Shown: positions 1 to 8,395 of the stretch, in pieces | Layout of the letters: every line of letters starts with the position of its first letter | Position numbering within the stretch: the stretch's first letter is position 1 | From: QHXQ01 sp963788965 | GTDB taxonomy: Bacteria > Acidobacteriota > Blastocatellia > Pyrinomonadales > Pyrinomonadaceae | Direction: 5' to 3' | DNA length: 64,000 nt | NCBI GenBank assembly: GCA_963788965.1 | Contig: CAWBIK010000006.1 | Coordinates: forward strand, 434,001 to 498,000 | Position numbers and translations under genes: made by a program | The notes under the pieces: model-generated | What the model saw: only the letters and a program-made list of their open reading frames with translations | Told to the model about the DNA's origin: nothing | Databases searched by the model: none

Positions 1-1312
1 CACGGCGCTGACGGGCATCGTCTTCGGCCTCGCGCCCGCGTTGCAAACTGCGCGCGTCGAGCTACAGACCGCGTTGAAGGCCGGCGGGCGAAATTTAACG
101 GGCGGCGGGCAAGGGTTGCGCGGTGCGTTCGTAGTGATAGAGATCGCTCTGTCGCTGACGTTGCTCGTCGGCGCGGGGCTGTTGCTGCGTAGCTTTCATC
201 GTTTGATGCAGGTCGATCCCGGTTACGATCCGCAGAACGTGTTGACGTTGCGCGTGCGTCTGCCCGATGCGCGCTACCGCGAGCGGGCGCAGGTGCTTGG
301 CTTCCTGCAACAAGTCTTGCCTCGCATCGCCGCGTTGCCCGGCGTCGAGCGCGCGTGTTTGACGACTGGCGTGCCGCTCGGTCGCAGCGACGAAGACGAG
401 TTCGTGATCGCGGGGCAACCCGAACCGGCCAAAGAACAGATGCCCGTCGCGCTGAAGCAATGGGTGAGCGCCGACTATCACAAGACGTTCGGCATCACGC
501 TGCTGGCCGGTCGTTATTTATCAGCGCGCGATACGGCGGACGTGTCGCCCGTTGTGCTCGTGGACGAGGACCTCGCGCGCAAATACTTTCCGCAACTGGC
601 GGCGGGCGCGGTTGTCGGGCAGCGTTTGAAGTTCACTGGGGAAGGGGAGCAATGGCGCGAGATCGTCGGCGTCGTGCGCCACATCCGGCACGAAGCTTTG
701 GACGAGCAGCCGCGCGTGCAAGTTTACGGGCCGTATGAGCAGATGAATCCGCGTTGGTTGGTCGAGGTCGGGCGCGCGATGGACGTAGGGGTCAAAAGCT
801 CTGTCGAACAACGCGCGCTCGTCGAAGCGATCAGACGAGAAGTGCAGGCGCTCGATCCTGAGCTGCCGTTGTCGCACATACGCACGCTGAATGAAGCCCT
901 CGCCCTGTCGGTCGCGCCGCGCCGCTTCAACCTTGCGCTGCTCGGCGTGTTCGCCGTCGTCGCCCTGTTGCTTTGCGTGGTCGGCATCTACGGCGTGATG
1001 AGCTACACCGTCACACAACGCACGCCTGAGATCGGCATACGCCTCGCGCTCGGCGCGCAACCACGCGACGTGCGACGGCTCGTGTTGCGGCAAGGCTTGC
1101 GGCTCGCCTTTATAGGTCTGGCAATCGGATTAGTCGGAGCATGGGTCTTGACGCGGCTACTGCAAAGCCTGCTCTATGGCGTCAGCCCAAGCGACCCGTT
1201 AACGTTCGGCTGCGTGGCGTTGCTGCTAACGAGCGTCGCTTTGTTAGCGTCCTATATCCCCGCGCGCCGCGCGATGAAGGTGGACCCGCTGATCGCGCTG
1301 CGTTATGAATAG
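1..1312 (+). CDS. ADOP/MacB-type ABC transporter permease, C-terminal part (5' truncated)
   Basis: The reading frame is open from base 2 to the stop at 1310-1312 and enters from outside the window, so about half of an ~800-residue permease is missing. The visible part starts with the typical TGIVFGLAPALQ stretch, then a transmembrane segment (VVIEIALSLTLLVGAGLLLRS), a MacB-like periplasmic domain and, at the C-terminus, an FtsX block of three transmembrane helices with the EIGIRLALGA motif and the PARRAMKVDP ending. This arrangement of duplicated FtsX units is that of the acidobacterial duplicated orphan permeases, which lack their own ATPase. Substrate is unknown; macrolide-, peptide- or lipoprotein-type export is usual for the superfamily. 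Family assignment is firm, function is inferred. Confidence 0.9.
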   Translation, partial: TALTGIVFGLAPALQTARVELQTALKAGGRNLTGGGQGLRGAFVVIEIALSLTLLVGAGLLLRSFHRLMQVDPGYDPQNVLTLRVRLPDARYRERAQVLGFLQQVLPRIAALPGVERACLTTGVPLGRSDEDEFVIAGQPEPAKEQMPVALKQWVSADYHKTFGITLLAGRYLSARDTADVSPVVLVDEDLARKYFPQLAAGAVVGQRLKFTGEGEQWREIVGVVRHIRHEALDEQPRVQVYGPYEQMNPRWLVEVGRAMDVGVKSSVEQRALVEAIRREVQALDPELPLSHIRTLNEALALSVAPRRFNLALLGVFAVVALLLCVVGIYGVMSYTVTQRTPEIGIRLALGAQPRDVRRLVLRQGLRLAFIGLAIGLVGAWVLTRLLQSLLYGVSPSDPLTFGCVALLLTSVALLASYIPARRAMKVDPLIALRYE

Positions 1313-1335
1313 AAAGACAAACGGGCAAACCTGAG

Positions 1336-2184
1336 TTACTTCAACTGGCAGATGTCGAGCACGTTCATGTCCGTGTAGTCGAGATTCTCGCCGCCCATCG
1401 CCCAGATGAACGTGTAGCTGCCTGTGCCCGCGCCCATGTGGATCGACCACGGCGGCGACACCACCGCGTCGTCGTTCGCCAACACCAGATGGCGCATCGC
1501 GTCCGGCTCGCCCATAAAGTGCATGACGCGCTGATCCGGTTTCAGATCGAAATAGAAATAGACCTCGCTGCGACGGTCATGCAGGTGCGGCGGGCAAGTG
1601 TTCCACACGCTGCCCGGCTTCAATGTCGTCAGCCCTAACAACAACTGCGCCGACTTGCACACAGCGGGCACGACTAACTGGTAGATCGTGCGCTCGTTCG
1701 ATGTCTCCAACGAGCCGAGCTTGAGCGGCACGGCCTGCTCGACCGAGATATGCACCACCTCGAAGCGCGCATGCGCAGGCGTGGACGCAAGATAAAACTT
1801 GGCCGGGTTGTTCGCGTCGGCAGACTCGAACGTCACCGTCTCGCTGCCCATCGGGATATACAAGCCGTCCTTCGGCTGCAACTCATAGCGTGCGCCATCA
1901 ACGGTTACGACGCCCGCGCCTGCGCCCACGTTGACCGCGCCCAACTCGCGGCGTTCAAGAAACGGCTTGTCCTTTGCGGAGGCCGGCTCTTGTTGCACAG
2001 GCAACGAGACAGGCTCATTGATAGGCGCAGCGCCGCCGATGACGAAGCGTTCATAGTGCAAGTAGTTCAGCCTGATCTCGTCGGCGCTAAACAGATCGTT
2101 GATGAGATAACGCGCACGCAACTCGTCATTCGTCGTACCATGCAGAGACTCTGGATGCGTGGCGTAGTAAGTCTTGCGATACAT
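1336..2184 (-). CDS. kduI: 5-keto-4-deoxyuronate isomerase KduI
   Basis: KduI converts 5-keto-4-deoxyuronate (from pectin or other polyuronate breakdown) to 3-deoxy-D-glycero-2,5-hexodiulosonate in the cytoplasm. The 282-residue protein has the family's usual length and starts with the conserved MYRKTYYATHPE. The cupin zinc site is visible as HLHDRRSEVY (two His and a Glu) and the later WSIHMGAG His. The start codon follows a good GAGGAGAG ribosome site. It lies 11 bases after the phosphoglucomutase gene on the same strand, so the two are probably co-transcribed. No kduD, pectate lyase or kdgK gene is in the window, so the rest of the uronate pathway must be elsewhere. Confidence 0.95.
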   Translation of the reverse strand: MYRKTYYATHPESLHGTTNDELRARYLINDLFSADEIRLNYLHYERFVIGGAAPINEPVSLPVQQEPASAKDKPFLERRELGAVNVGAGAGVVTVDGARYELQPKDGLYIPMGSETVTFESADANNPAKFYLASTPAHARFEVVHISVEQAVPLKLGSLETSNERTIYQLVVPAVCKSAQLLLGLTTLKPGSVWNTCPPHLHDRRSEVYFYFDLKPDQRVMHFMGEPDAMRHLVLANDDAVVSPPWSIHMGAGTGSYTFIWAMGGENLDYTDMNVLDICQLK

Positions 2185-2195
2185 GAACTCTCCTC

Positions 2196-3833
2196 TTAAG
2201 TGATGACGTTCGGTTCTGTGCGGTCGCAGTATTCGCGTAAGGCGAGCAACTCTATCGCGGCTTTGGCGAGCGGGGCGAGCATTGCTTCTATGTCCGCGTC
2301 GCCGCCGTCCGCCTTGTAGCGTTCGAGGTAGATGCGTAAGGTCGCGCCCGCCGTGCCCGTGCCCGACAGGCGACAGACGACGCGCGAGCCGTCGGCCAGC
2401 AGCAGTCTGATCCCTTGATTATGGCTCACGCTCGCGTCCACGGAGTCTGTGTAACTGAAATCGTCGGCGCGCGCGATCTCGCCGCCCGCGAAGGCCGTGC
2501 CGGGCAGCAGCGGCAGTTTTTCGCGCAGCGCAGTGATCATTTGATTAGCCGCGCCGGCCTCTAACGCCTCGTAGTCATAACGTTGATAGTAACTGCGTCC
2601 AAAGCGCCGCCAGTGTGCGCGCACGACTTCCGCGACGGACTGGCGCGTCTCAGCCAAGATCGATAACCAACACAACACGGCCCACAACCCGTCCTTCTCG
2701 CGCACGTGGTTCGAGCCTGTGCCGAAGCTCTCTTCGCCGCAGATCGTACACAGCCCCGCGTCCATCAAGTTGCCGAAGAACTTCCAGCCCGTCGGCGTCT
2801 CGTAACAACGAACGCCCAAAGCTTCGGCGACGCGATCAACCGCCGTGCTCGTCGGCATCGAACGCGCCACACCCGCGAGGCCCGCACTATAACCACGGAT
2901 GGCGCTTTGCGCGTGTTCTGCGATCACGGCCAAAGAGTCGCCGGGCGTGACGAAGAAGTCGCGGCCGAGGATCAGGTTGCGGTCGCCGTCGCCGTCGCAG
3001 GCCGCGCCGAGGTCGGGTGCGTCCGCGGCCGACATGCGCGCGACCAGTTCGGCGGCGTGCGCGAGGTTCGGGTCGGGATGATGGCCGCCGAAGTCCGGCA
3101 GCGGCGCTCCGTTGATAACCGTGCCCGCGCGTGCGCCGAGTTTTTCTTCGAGGATGTGTTTGGCATAAGGACCTGTGACGGCGCTCATCGCGTCGAACGT
3201 CATGCGGAAGCCACCGGCAAAGAGCGCGCGCAACGAGTCGAAGTCGAACAACTCTTCCATCAACGCCGTGTAGTCGGCGAGCGGATCGATGATGACGACT
3301 TCTGTATCGCCGATGTGCAGACTGCTTTCGCTGTCGAGGTCAACGTCCGCGTGTGCGAGCGTTAAGTACTCCGTGAGCGTGAGCGTCTGTTGATAGATGC
3401 GCTCGGTGACGACTTCGGGCGCGGGGCCGCCGTTGCGGACGTTGTACTTGACGCCGAAGTCTTCGTCTATGCCGCCGGGGTTGTGGCTCGCGGACAGCAC
3501 TAGACCGCCGAGGGCTTTGTGCCGACGAATAACGGCCGACACGGCGGGCGTCGAGAGTATGCCGCCGCGCCCGACCAGCACGCGCCCGAAACCGTTCGCC
3601 GCCGCCATGCGCAGGATCGTCTGAATCGCTTCGCGGTTGTAATAGCGCCCGTCGCCGCCGACCACCAGCGTCTCCGAGTTAAAGTCCGCGCCCGTGTCCG
3701 CGCGCACCGCGTTGAAGACCGACTGCACGAAGTTCTCCAAATAGTGCGGCCGCATGAAGACGCGCGTTTTTTTACGTAAGCCCGAAGTGCCCGGTCGCTG
3801 ATCGGTGAATGGCGTCGTCGAAACTGTTGTCAT
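2196..3833 (-). CDS. pgm: Phosphoglucomutase (alpha-D-glucose phosphate-specific)
   Basis: Interconverts glucose 1-phosphate and glucose 6-phosphate via a phosphoserine and bound Mg. The 545-residue protein opens with the PGM1-class signature GTSGLRKKT (residues 15-23). The catalytic serine lies in SASHNPGG (Ser116), the metal loop is CDGDGDR, and the sugar-binding loop is EESFGTGSNHVREKDG. Length and motifs match the eukaryotic/bacterial PGM1 class rather than the shorter ManB class. ATG at 3833 is preceded by GGAGGG. It is the first gene of a two-gene minus-strand unit with kduI, divergent from the DnaJ-like gene. Confidence 0.95.
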   Translation of the reverse strand: MTTVSTTPFTDQRPGTSGLRKKTRVFMRPHYLENFVQSVFNAVRADTGADFNSETLVVGGDGRYYNREAIQTILRMAAANGFGRVLVGRGGILSTPAVSAVIRRHKALGGLVLSASHNPGGIDEDFGVKYNVRNGGPAPEVVTERIYQQTLTLTEYLTLAHADVDLDSESSLHIGDTEVVIIDPLADYTALMEELFDFDSLRALFAGGFRMTFDAMSAVTGPYAKHILEEKLGARAGTVINGAPLPDFGGHHPDPNLAHAAELVARMSAADAPDLGAACDGDGDRNLILGRDFFVTPGDSLAVIAEHAQSAIRGYSAGLAGVARSMPTSTAVDRVAEALGVRCYETPTGWKFFGNLMDAGLCTICGEESFGTGSNHVREKDGLWAVLCWLSILAETRQSVAEVVRAHWRRFGRSYYQRYDYEALEAGAANQMITALREKLPLLPGTAFAGGEIARADDFSYTDSVDASVSHNQGIRLLLADGSRVVCRLSGTGTAGATLRIYLERYKADGGDADIEAMLAPLAKAAIELLALREYCDRTEPNVIT

Positions 3834-4062
3834 AAGACCCTCCGCCGCAGGCGCAGGCAGCGCACAACTGCGCCACAGGCATGACGCGCCCGGCCGTTCT
3901 TACAGGTTAAGCAGAAAAGCTGATGCGTAAAGATACCTGAATTGGCGGTTTAGATTAAATGAAAATTCACGGGCCGTAATAGCAGGCGCAGGTTGTTGCT
4001 CAATAACCGATCACAAATAGCAACCATCTAATGTAGTATTACCCGCGCGGAGGCGAAGGGCC

Positions 4063-4626
4063 GTGAGTCAGTCTGGACGTGAGCCGGATCACTACACGAC
4101 GTTGGGCGTCGGTGCGGATGCCACGCGGCGCGAGATCGAGCAGCGTTATAAACGTCTGGCCGCAGAGCATCATCCCGACCGTGGCGGCGACGAAGAACGC
4201 ATGAAGTCGTTGAACGAAGCCTATCGCGTCTTGCACGACGACACGCGCCGCGCCGCCTACGATGCCGCGCACGCCGCGCCCACGGCGCGCGTCGCATTCG
4301 TCCCGGCCACTACGCCGTCGGCTACGGCCGACGCGCTCTGGGGGCGCATCGCCGGCGCGCTGCTCTGTCTCTTCGGGGGCACAGTGCTCGTCTGCTTGGT
4401 GCGTTTCCAGTACGTGATCTTTTTGTGGCCGCTGGCGCTGCTCGGCTTCGCCGTCATGTGCTTCGGCATCTGGATGGCGCACGCGGCGCTCGCCTATGCG
4501 CGCGCCAGTTTTGCGCCGACGCACCTTGCGCGCCGCACCGCTTGGGCGCAAGAATCGGCCTTCTGGGCGGCGGTCGTCGCCGGTTTCTACGGTCTGTATC
4601 TGCTGCTAACCACGTCGCAACTGTAA
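4063..4626 (+). CDS. J-domain membrane protein
   Basis: The first 65 residues form a DnaJ domain with the HPD motif at 37-39, which stimulates an Hsp70 ATPase. The rest has three hydrophobic segments (about residues 87-105, 108-130 and 165-185), so the J domain is tethered to the cytoplasmic face of the membrane. The zinc-finger and client-binding regions of true DnaJ are absent. Translation starts at a GTG (4063) behind GCGGAGG. The VOC gene follows after 3 bases and the PilZ gene after that, so the three look like one operon. The partner Hsp70 is not in the window. J-domain call firm, role unknown. Confidence 0.85.
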   Translation: MSQSGREPDHYTTLGVGADATRREIEQRYKRLAAEHHPDRGGDEERMKSLNEAYRVLHDDTRRAAYDAAHAAPTARVAFVPATTPSATADALWGRIAGALLCLFGGTVLVCLVRFQYVIFLWPLALLGFAVMCFGIWMAHAALAYARASFAPTHLARRTAWAQESAFWAAVVAGFYGLYLLLTTSQL

Positions 4627-4629
4627 GCC

Positions 4630-5040
4630 ATGTTAACCGGACTCGACCTGCTGTTTCTTGAAGTCAACAACCTGCAAGACTCTGTGGACTTTTACCGGCT
4701 GACGCTGGGCTTCGAGGTTGAGGCGTTGAACGCAGAAGCCGCGCCGCCGATGGCGACGCTGCGGGCCGGGCGGCTGCGCTTGATGCTGGCCGAGCAGCCG
4801 TTGACGATGGCGCGTCGCGGGCGCGGCGTCCACTTCTTCTTCGGCGTCAAAGACGTGGATGCTTTCTACGAGCAACTGCGGGCGCAAGCGGTCGAACTCG
4901 CGCCGCCATGCGACGAAGGCTGGGGCGGGCGCTTCGTCACGCTTGAAGACCCCGACCGCTACCGCCTCTACTTCGTTGCATGGCACAGCGGCGCGCAACC
5001 GGACGATAACGGCCAGCGCATCACGCTCGACTACGATTGA
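4630..5040 (+). CDS. VOC-superfamily (glyoxalase/bleomycin-resistance-like) protein
   Basis: A single 136-residue vicinal-oxygen-chelate domain. It has the typical first strand FLEVNNLQDSVDFYRLTLGF, the GVHFFFGVKDVDAFYEQL second module and the final FVTLEDPDRYRLYFV strand that carries the metal-ligand-type acidic residue. Members bind a metal and act as lyases, dioxygenases or drug-binding proteins; the substrate cannot be told from sequence. It is translationally packed between the J-domain gene (3-base gap) and the PilZ gene (2-base gap), suggesting co-expression rather than function. Confidence 0.85.
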   Translation: MLTGLDLLFLEVNNLQDSVDFYRLTLGFEVEALNAEAAPPMATLRAGRLRLMLAEQPLTMARRGRGVHFFFGVKDVDAFYEQLRAQAVELAPPCDEGWGGRFVTLEDPDRYRLYFVAWHSGAQPDDNGQRITLDYD

Positions 5041-5042
5041 AC

Positions 5043-5399
5043 ATGAGCAAGCAAAGAGAGACACGCCGCATCAAGACTTCGCTCTCGTGCAACTGGGGCA
5101 TCACCGAAGACTGCCCGCGCAACGGCATCATCACGAGCCTCAGCCAGCAGGGCTGTTTCATCCAAACCAAAGCCGCGGTCAGCGAAGGGCAGCCGCTATA
5201 TCTAAACTGCTGGCTGCCTTCGCGCCGCTGGTTTCCGCTGCGCGGCCAGATCATCTATCACCTGCCGCGCGTCGGCTTCGGCCTACGCTTCAACGAGTTG
5301 ACCGACGCCGACGCCGAGATGCTCGATCTGTTGATGGACTACTACGAGTCCGAGCAACCGTTGAACGCAGCACCGGCCGGCGATGACGAAGCCACATGA
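5043..5399 (+). CDS. PilZ-domain protein (copy 1)
   Basis: A 118-residue single-domain protein. The N-terminal arginine motif is RETRR and the second motif is SLSQQG, where the family normally has D/NxSxxG; the first position is Ser here, which could weaken cyclic-di-GMP binding. The C-terminal part (GFGLRFNELTDADAEMLDLL) aligns by eye with the second PilZ protein of the window at 12565-12900, so the two are paralogues. The ATG at 5043 is preferred to the TTG two codons upstream because it follows the stop of the VOC gene directly. Likely a cyclic-di-GMP effector, possibly degenerate. Confidence 0.85.
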   Translation: MSKQRETRRIKTSLSCNWGITEDCPRNGIITSLSQQGCFIQTKAAVSEGQPLYLNCWLPSRRWFPLRGQIIYHLPRVGFGLRFNELTDADAEMLDLLMDYYESEQPLNAAPAGDDEAT

Positions 5400-5403
5400 C
5401 GAC

Positions 5404-5449
5404 GAAAAAAGATGACGACGACCACCATGCCTGAATGGTGGTCGTCGTC
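5404..5449 (-). terminator. Rho-independent terminator (minus strand)
   Basis: A perfect 15-bp inverted repeat (5414-5428 with 5435-5449, six-base loop). On the minus strand it is followed by a T run (complement of the A6 at 5405-5410). It is placed to end transcription of the actin-like gene and may also stop the convergent PilZ operon. Confidence 0.75.
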
Positions 5450-5510
5450 GGCGCAGGCGTCGGTAAAGGGATAAAGGAGAAACCCTCTACCCCAGCCCCT
5501 GCGAAGCTAT

Positions 5511-5612
5511 CGATGAAGGCGGAATGATGAATAAAGGACAGGCCCTTTGTCATTAGCTGATCACTGATCGCTGATCGCTAATAGCAGCTTATTCATCATT
5601 CATTATTCATCG
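5511..5612. repeat. Inverted GATGAAT-type repeat with inner CTGATCR heptamers
   Basis: The left arm (5511-5534, CGATGAAGG...AATGATGAATAA) and right arm (5589-5612, TTATTCATCATT...TTCATCG) are inverted copies agreeing at about 19 of 24 positions. Between them lies a run of three heptamers CTGATCA, CTGATCG, CTGATCG (5557-5577). The element fills the gap between two convergent genes and ends one base before the stop of the actin-like gene. Related arms occur at 43939-44021. Confidence 0.7.
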
Positions 5613-5613
5613 T

Positions 5614-6666
5614 TCATTTTGTCTCGGATGCGGCGGCGATGTAGCAGCCGTGGGCGGTGGCGGAGAGCGGGTCTTTCGCCATCCGCACGTCGGAAATTTC
5701 GATGGGGAACTCGCCGCCCGCGACGAGCATCTGCTCGAACTTTTGCAGGAAGCCTGCGGGGCGGGCCGTGCCGCCCGCGAGGACGACGGGCATCGGGCGG
5801 TCGATCTTGGGCAACTGGCTCGACGCGGCGAACTCGGCGCGCAGCCCGTCGATCAAGGATTGCAGCACGTCTTCGTAGTAGATGTGCAAGGCGCGTGCGA
5901 GATCATCCTTCGGCGCGCGCGACAGATCGAGGTTCTCTTCTTTTTCCAGACGCACCTTCGTCGCGTTCGCTTCGCCCAACACTTCCGTCACGTTGCGGTC
6001 GATGTAGTCGCCGCCCTTCGGAATGCTGAACGTGATCATCGGCATCGACATGAACGAGACGCTGACGTTGCACATGCCGCCGCCGAAGCTGATGCCGATG
6101 CCGGTGAAGTTCTCGTCCTGTAGTTCAGAGAAGACCACGGCCTGCCCTTCGTTCAACGGCTTCGCGTTATAACCCAGACTCGACAGGAAGTTTTTCAACA
6201 CGGCTTGGTGATAAACGAGCTTGCCGTTGACGCCCTCGCCCTTGCCCGGCACGCTGAAGTAAAGCACTTCGTTCTTGCGCGCGCGCGGCACGAGGCGCTG
6301 CACGATCAGTTGCATGATGTGCTGGCTGTTGGTTTCGGTCGGGTTCAACAGTCCGTCGCGCATTGGCCGGCGCGCGTCCACGTTCATGAAGCTGGCGATA
6401 AAATCCGAGTCGTTGCCATAGACATAGATGTGCTTGCAGTTGCGCTCATAAACCATCTGCTTCTGCTTGAGCACGTTCTCGATCATGTCCGAGGCGGGCA
6501 CGGCGACGAAGGCGTTCAACTCGCGGCGCGCGTCTTGCCGCTGCGCGGTGTCTGCGACGACGATGCGGCTCGTGCCGATGTCGAGGCCAATCGCGCCTGA
6601 CTTGTTGATCATCTGTTCATGCTTCGCTGCGGGCGGCTGATTCTTTTCCTGATTTCTCTCTTCCAT
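5614..6666 (-). CDS. Actin-like ATPase (MreB/ParM/Hsp70 superfamily), unassigned subfamily
   Basis: A 350-residue protein with all three nucleotide-binding signatures of the actin fold: phosphate 1 (IGLDIGTSRIVVAD, residues 26-39), phosphate 2 (GIGISFGGGMCNVSV, about 189-203) and the adenosine motif (VVLAGGTARPAGF, about 290-302). The length is that of a single actin core; there is no Hsp70 substrate domain. It is not next to mreC/mreD, a plasmid parR or magnetosome genes, so none of the known filament systems is implied. ATG at 6666 has a GGAGAGG ribosome site. It could be a filament-forming cytoskeletal protein or a monomeric ATPase like PilM/EutJ. Fold is firm, role unknown. Confidence 0.8.
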   Translation of the reverse strand: MEERNQEKNQPPAAKHEQMINKSGAIGLDIGTSRIVVADTAQRQDARRELNAFVAVPASDMIENVLKQKQMVYERNCKHIYVYGNDSDFIASFMNVDARRPMRDGLLNPTETNSQHIMQLIVQRLVPRARKNEVLYFSVPGKGEGVNGKLVYHQAVLKNFLSSLGYNAKPLNEGQAVVFSELQDENFTGIGISFGGGMCNVSVSFMSMPMITFSIPKGGDYIDRNVTEVLGEANATKVRLEKEENLDLSRAPKDDLARALHIYYEDVLQSLIDGLRAEFAASSQLPKIDRPMPVVLAGGTARPAGFLQKFEQMLVAGGEFPIEISDVRMAKDPLSATAHGCYIAAASETK

Positions 6667-6785
6667 CGGTCCTCTCCTTTTTTTACGGTGCGCGGGTCGA
6701 AGCTTCAGGCAGACGACCCGGCGGTTGAATTGACTTAAGGGGTTTGCGTTTACTAATGAGGCCCGGCGCGTTGGCGGCGACAGGC

Positions 6786-7089
6786 TTAGTCTGACTTGCG
6801 TGTCGCCGCGATTGCGGCCGACGGTTGGAGCGCACGCGGCGCGACGATCTCAGCACCGTCGGGCGCGGCGGCTTGGTTAGATGTGCGGCTCACTTCGGTC
6901 CGCTCGGCCGCGTCTGTGCGCAGTCGGCGCGAGAGTTCCATCTGCTGCCGGTAACGCTCGCGCATCTGGCGACGCAAATCTTCGGGCTTCAAGTTGAGGA
7001 CGGCCGCGCGCCGTTCAAACTCTGCGCGGGCTACTTCCGCGCCGGGCCAGATCGCGCCGCCGATCTGCGCGATGATGTCGTCGTCATAA
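6786..7089 (-). CDS. Probable C-terminal tail of the amidase, in a shifted frame
   Basis: This frame starts coding-like sequence exactly where the amidase frame stops (amidase ...EFGFNL-stop; this frame YDDDIIAQIGG...). It has no ATG, GTG or TTG near that point. The segment has about 99 residues: an amphipathic helical part (ARAEFERRAAVLNLKPEDLRRQMRERYRQQMELSRRL) followed by a disordered Ala/Pro/Thr-rich tail. The absence of a start and the abrupt hand-over suggest that the amidase gene has lost one base near 7087 and that the natural protein runs on to 6786. The alternative is a separate small protein with an unusual start. Confidence 0.5.
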
Positions 7090-8334
7090 GTTGAAACCGA
7101 ACTCGCTGATCGCGGCGGGCGCGACCTGATACTTGTCCGATAGTCCCATGGCGGCGAAGGGGAAGTTGCGCGCCCAATCGCGGTGATAACAGACGCGCAT
7201 GTTGTCGGGGTTAACTGAAACAAGACCGTGAACGACGCAGTTGGCATCGTCGATCTGATAACGACTGCGTAGGACCTGCGTGAGCAGGCGACCGGCGACG
7301 AGTTGCGCTTCGGTCAGACGTTCCGCTTCGTGCGCGTCCGTCTGCGTCTCGAAGCAGATGCCGAGGAAGCTCTCGTTGAGGCCGACATAGACGCCCTGCT
7401 TGTCAGCCCAGACGGAATGACCGGCATGATTCGCGGCCTGCTCGTCGCGCACGACGCGGTAAATTTGGCCGAAGCGGTCGATCACGTAGTTGTAAGCGCG
7501 ATGGCGCTGCACGTACTGCAACAGGCCGCGCGTGTGCGTCTCGATAGACGCGTTGTTGTCGGCGGTGAAGTCCACAAGGTCGCTCTCGGACGTGTGATAG
7601 ACGATGCCCGCAGGCTCGCGGCGCAACTCACTCTGCGCTTGCACGGGCGCGCTCATGTCCCCATTCGTGTGCGGCAGCACTTGATAACCGCGCGTGTGAT
7701 TGTCGATCTCATACTCGGTCGAGATGCGGCCGCCGTTGCTGTAACGCTCGTAGTTCTCCTTGTGCTCGACCAGCCAAACTTTTTCCGGTCGATAGTCCGG
7801 TAGATAGTTCGTCGCCGTCCCTGCATACGCCACGCCGGGGCCGCCCACACGCGCGTTCCTTTGCTCGCCCTTACCGTAACGACGTGCAAGATAGTTATTC
7901 GCACCATGCACAGACCATGCGGCGGCCGTGTAAACACCGAACAGGCCAAGCATGATGAGCGCGAGGCCGGCGGCATGGAAGATGTGGCGCGCCTGATAGA
8001 AACCGAAGTAGATGCGGGCCGCACGCGGAGCTTTGTGCTGGCGCAACAGACTCAAACGTTCGCGCGCGCTCGCCGGCAAGTACTTATTGATCTCTTGCAC
8101 GATGAGGCGATAGAGCAACAGATCAAGCAGACGCTCGTAGTATTTATCGAACAGCTTCGACCGTTTGATCGCAGGATGACGTTCGAGCCAATCGTTTAGC
8201 TTGGCGGCGCAGGTTGTTTGCAGCGTCAGCGTGTTGTTGAGGAAGCGCAGGCGCACTTCAGGCCGGTCGAAAAAGTGCGCGTACCGCTCGACCACCTTTG
8301 AATGGCGCAGGGTTGTGTCGGCAACTAACCTCAT
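7084..8334 (-). CDS. Membrane-anchored N-acetylmuramoyl-L-alanine amidase (Amidase_2)
   Basis: Hydrolyses the lactyl amide between MurNAc and L-Ala in peptidoglycan. The start is taken at ATG 8334 (MRLVADTTLRHSK); residues further upstream are arginine/serine-rich and not gene-like. The first 118 residues are helical and cytoplasmic, one transmembrane helix spans about 119-141 (HIFHAAGLALIMLGLFGVYTAAAW), and the Amidase_2 domain occupies about 240-400. Zinc-site candidates are the His of VYHTSESD and of VVHGLV, with the CYHRDW end of the fold. It lies 61 bases downstream of the SPOR gene on the same strand, a sensible cell-wall pairing. The frame probably breaks near 7087. Confidence 0.85.
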   Translation of the reverse strand: MRLVADTTLRHSKVVERYAHFFDRPEVRLRFLNNTLTLQTTCAAKLNDWLERHPAIKRSKLFDKYYERLLDLLLYRLIVQEINKYLPASARERLSLLRQHKAPRAARIYFGFYQARHIFHAAGLALIMLGLFGVYTAAAWSVHGANNYLARRYGKGEQRNARVGGPGVAYAGTATNYLPDYRPEKVWLVEHKENYERYSNGGRISTEYEIDNHTRGYQVLPHTNGDMSAPVQAQSELRREPAGIVYHTSESDLVDFTADNNASIETHTRGLLQYVQRHRAYNYVIDRFGQIYRVVRDEQAANHAGHSVWADKQGVYVGLNESFLGICFETQTDAHEAERLTEAQLVAGRLLTQVLRSRYQIDDANCVVHGLVSVNPDNMRVCYHRDWARNFPFAAMGLSDKYQVAPAAISEFGFNL

Positions 8335-8395
8335 AACGCTTCGCACTGACGGGGCTGACAGTGACAGGGGCGACCGCGTCGCCCGGCTTGAGTTG

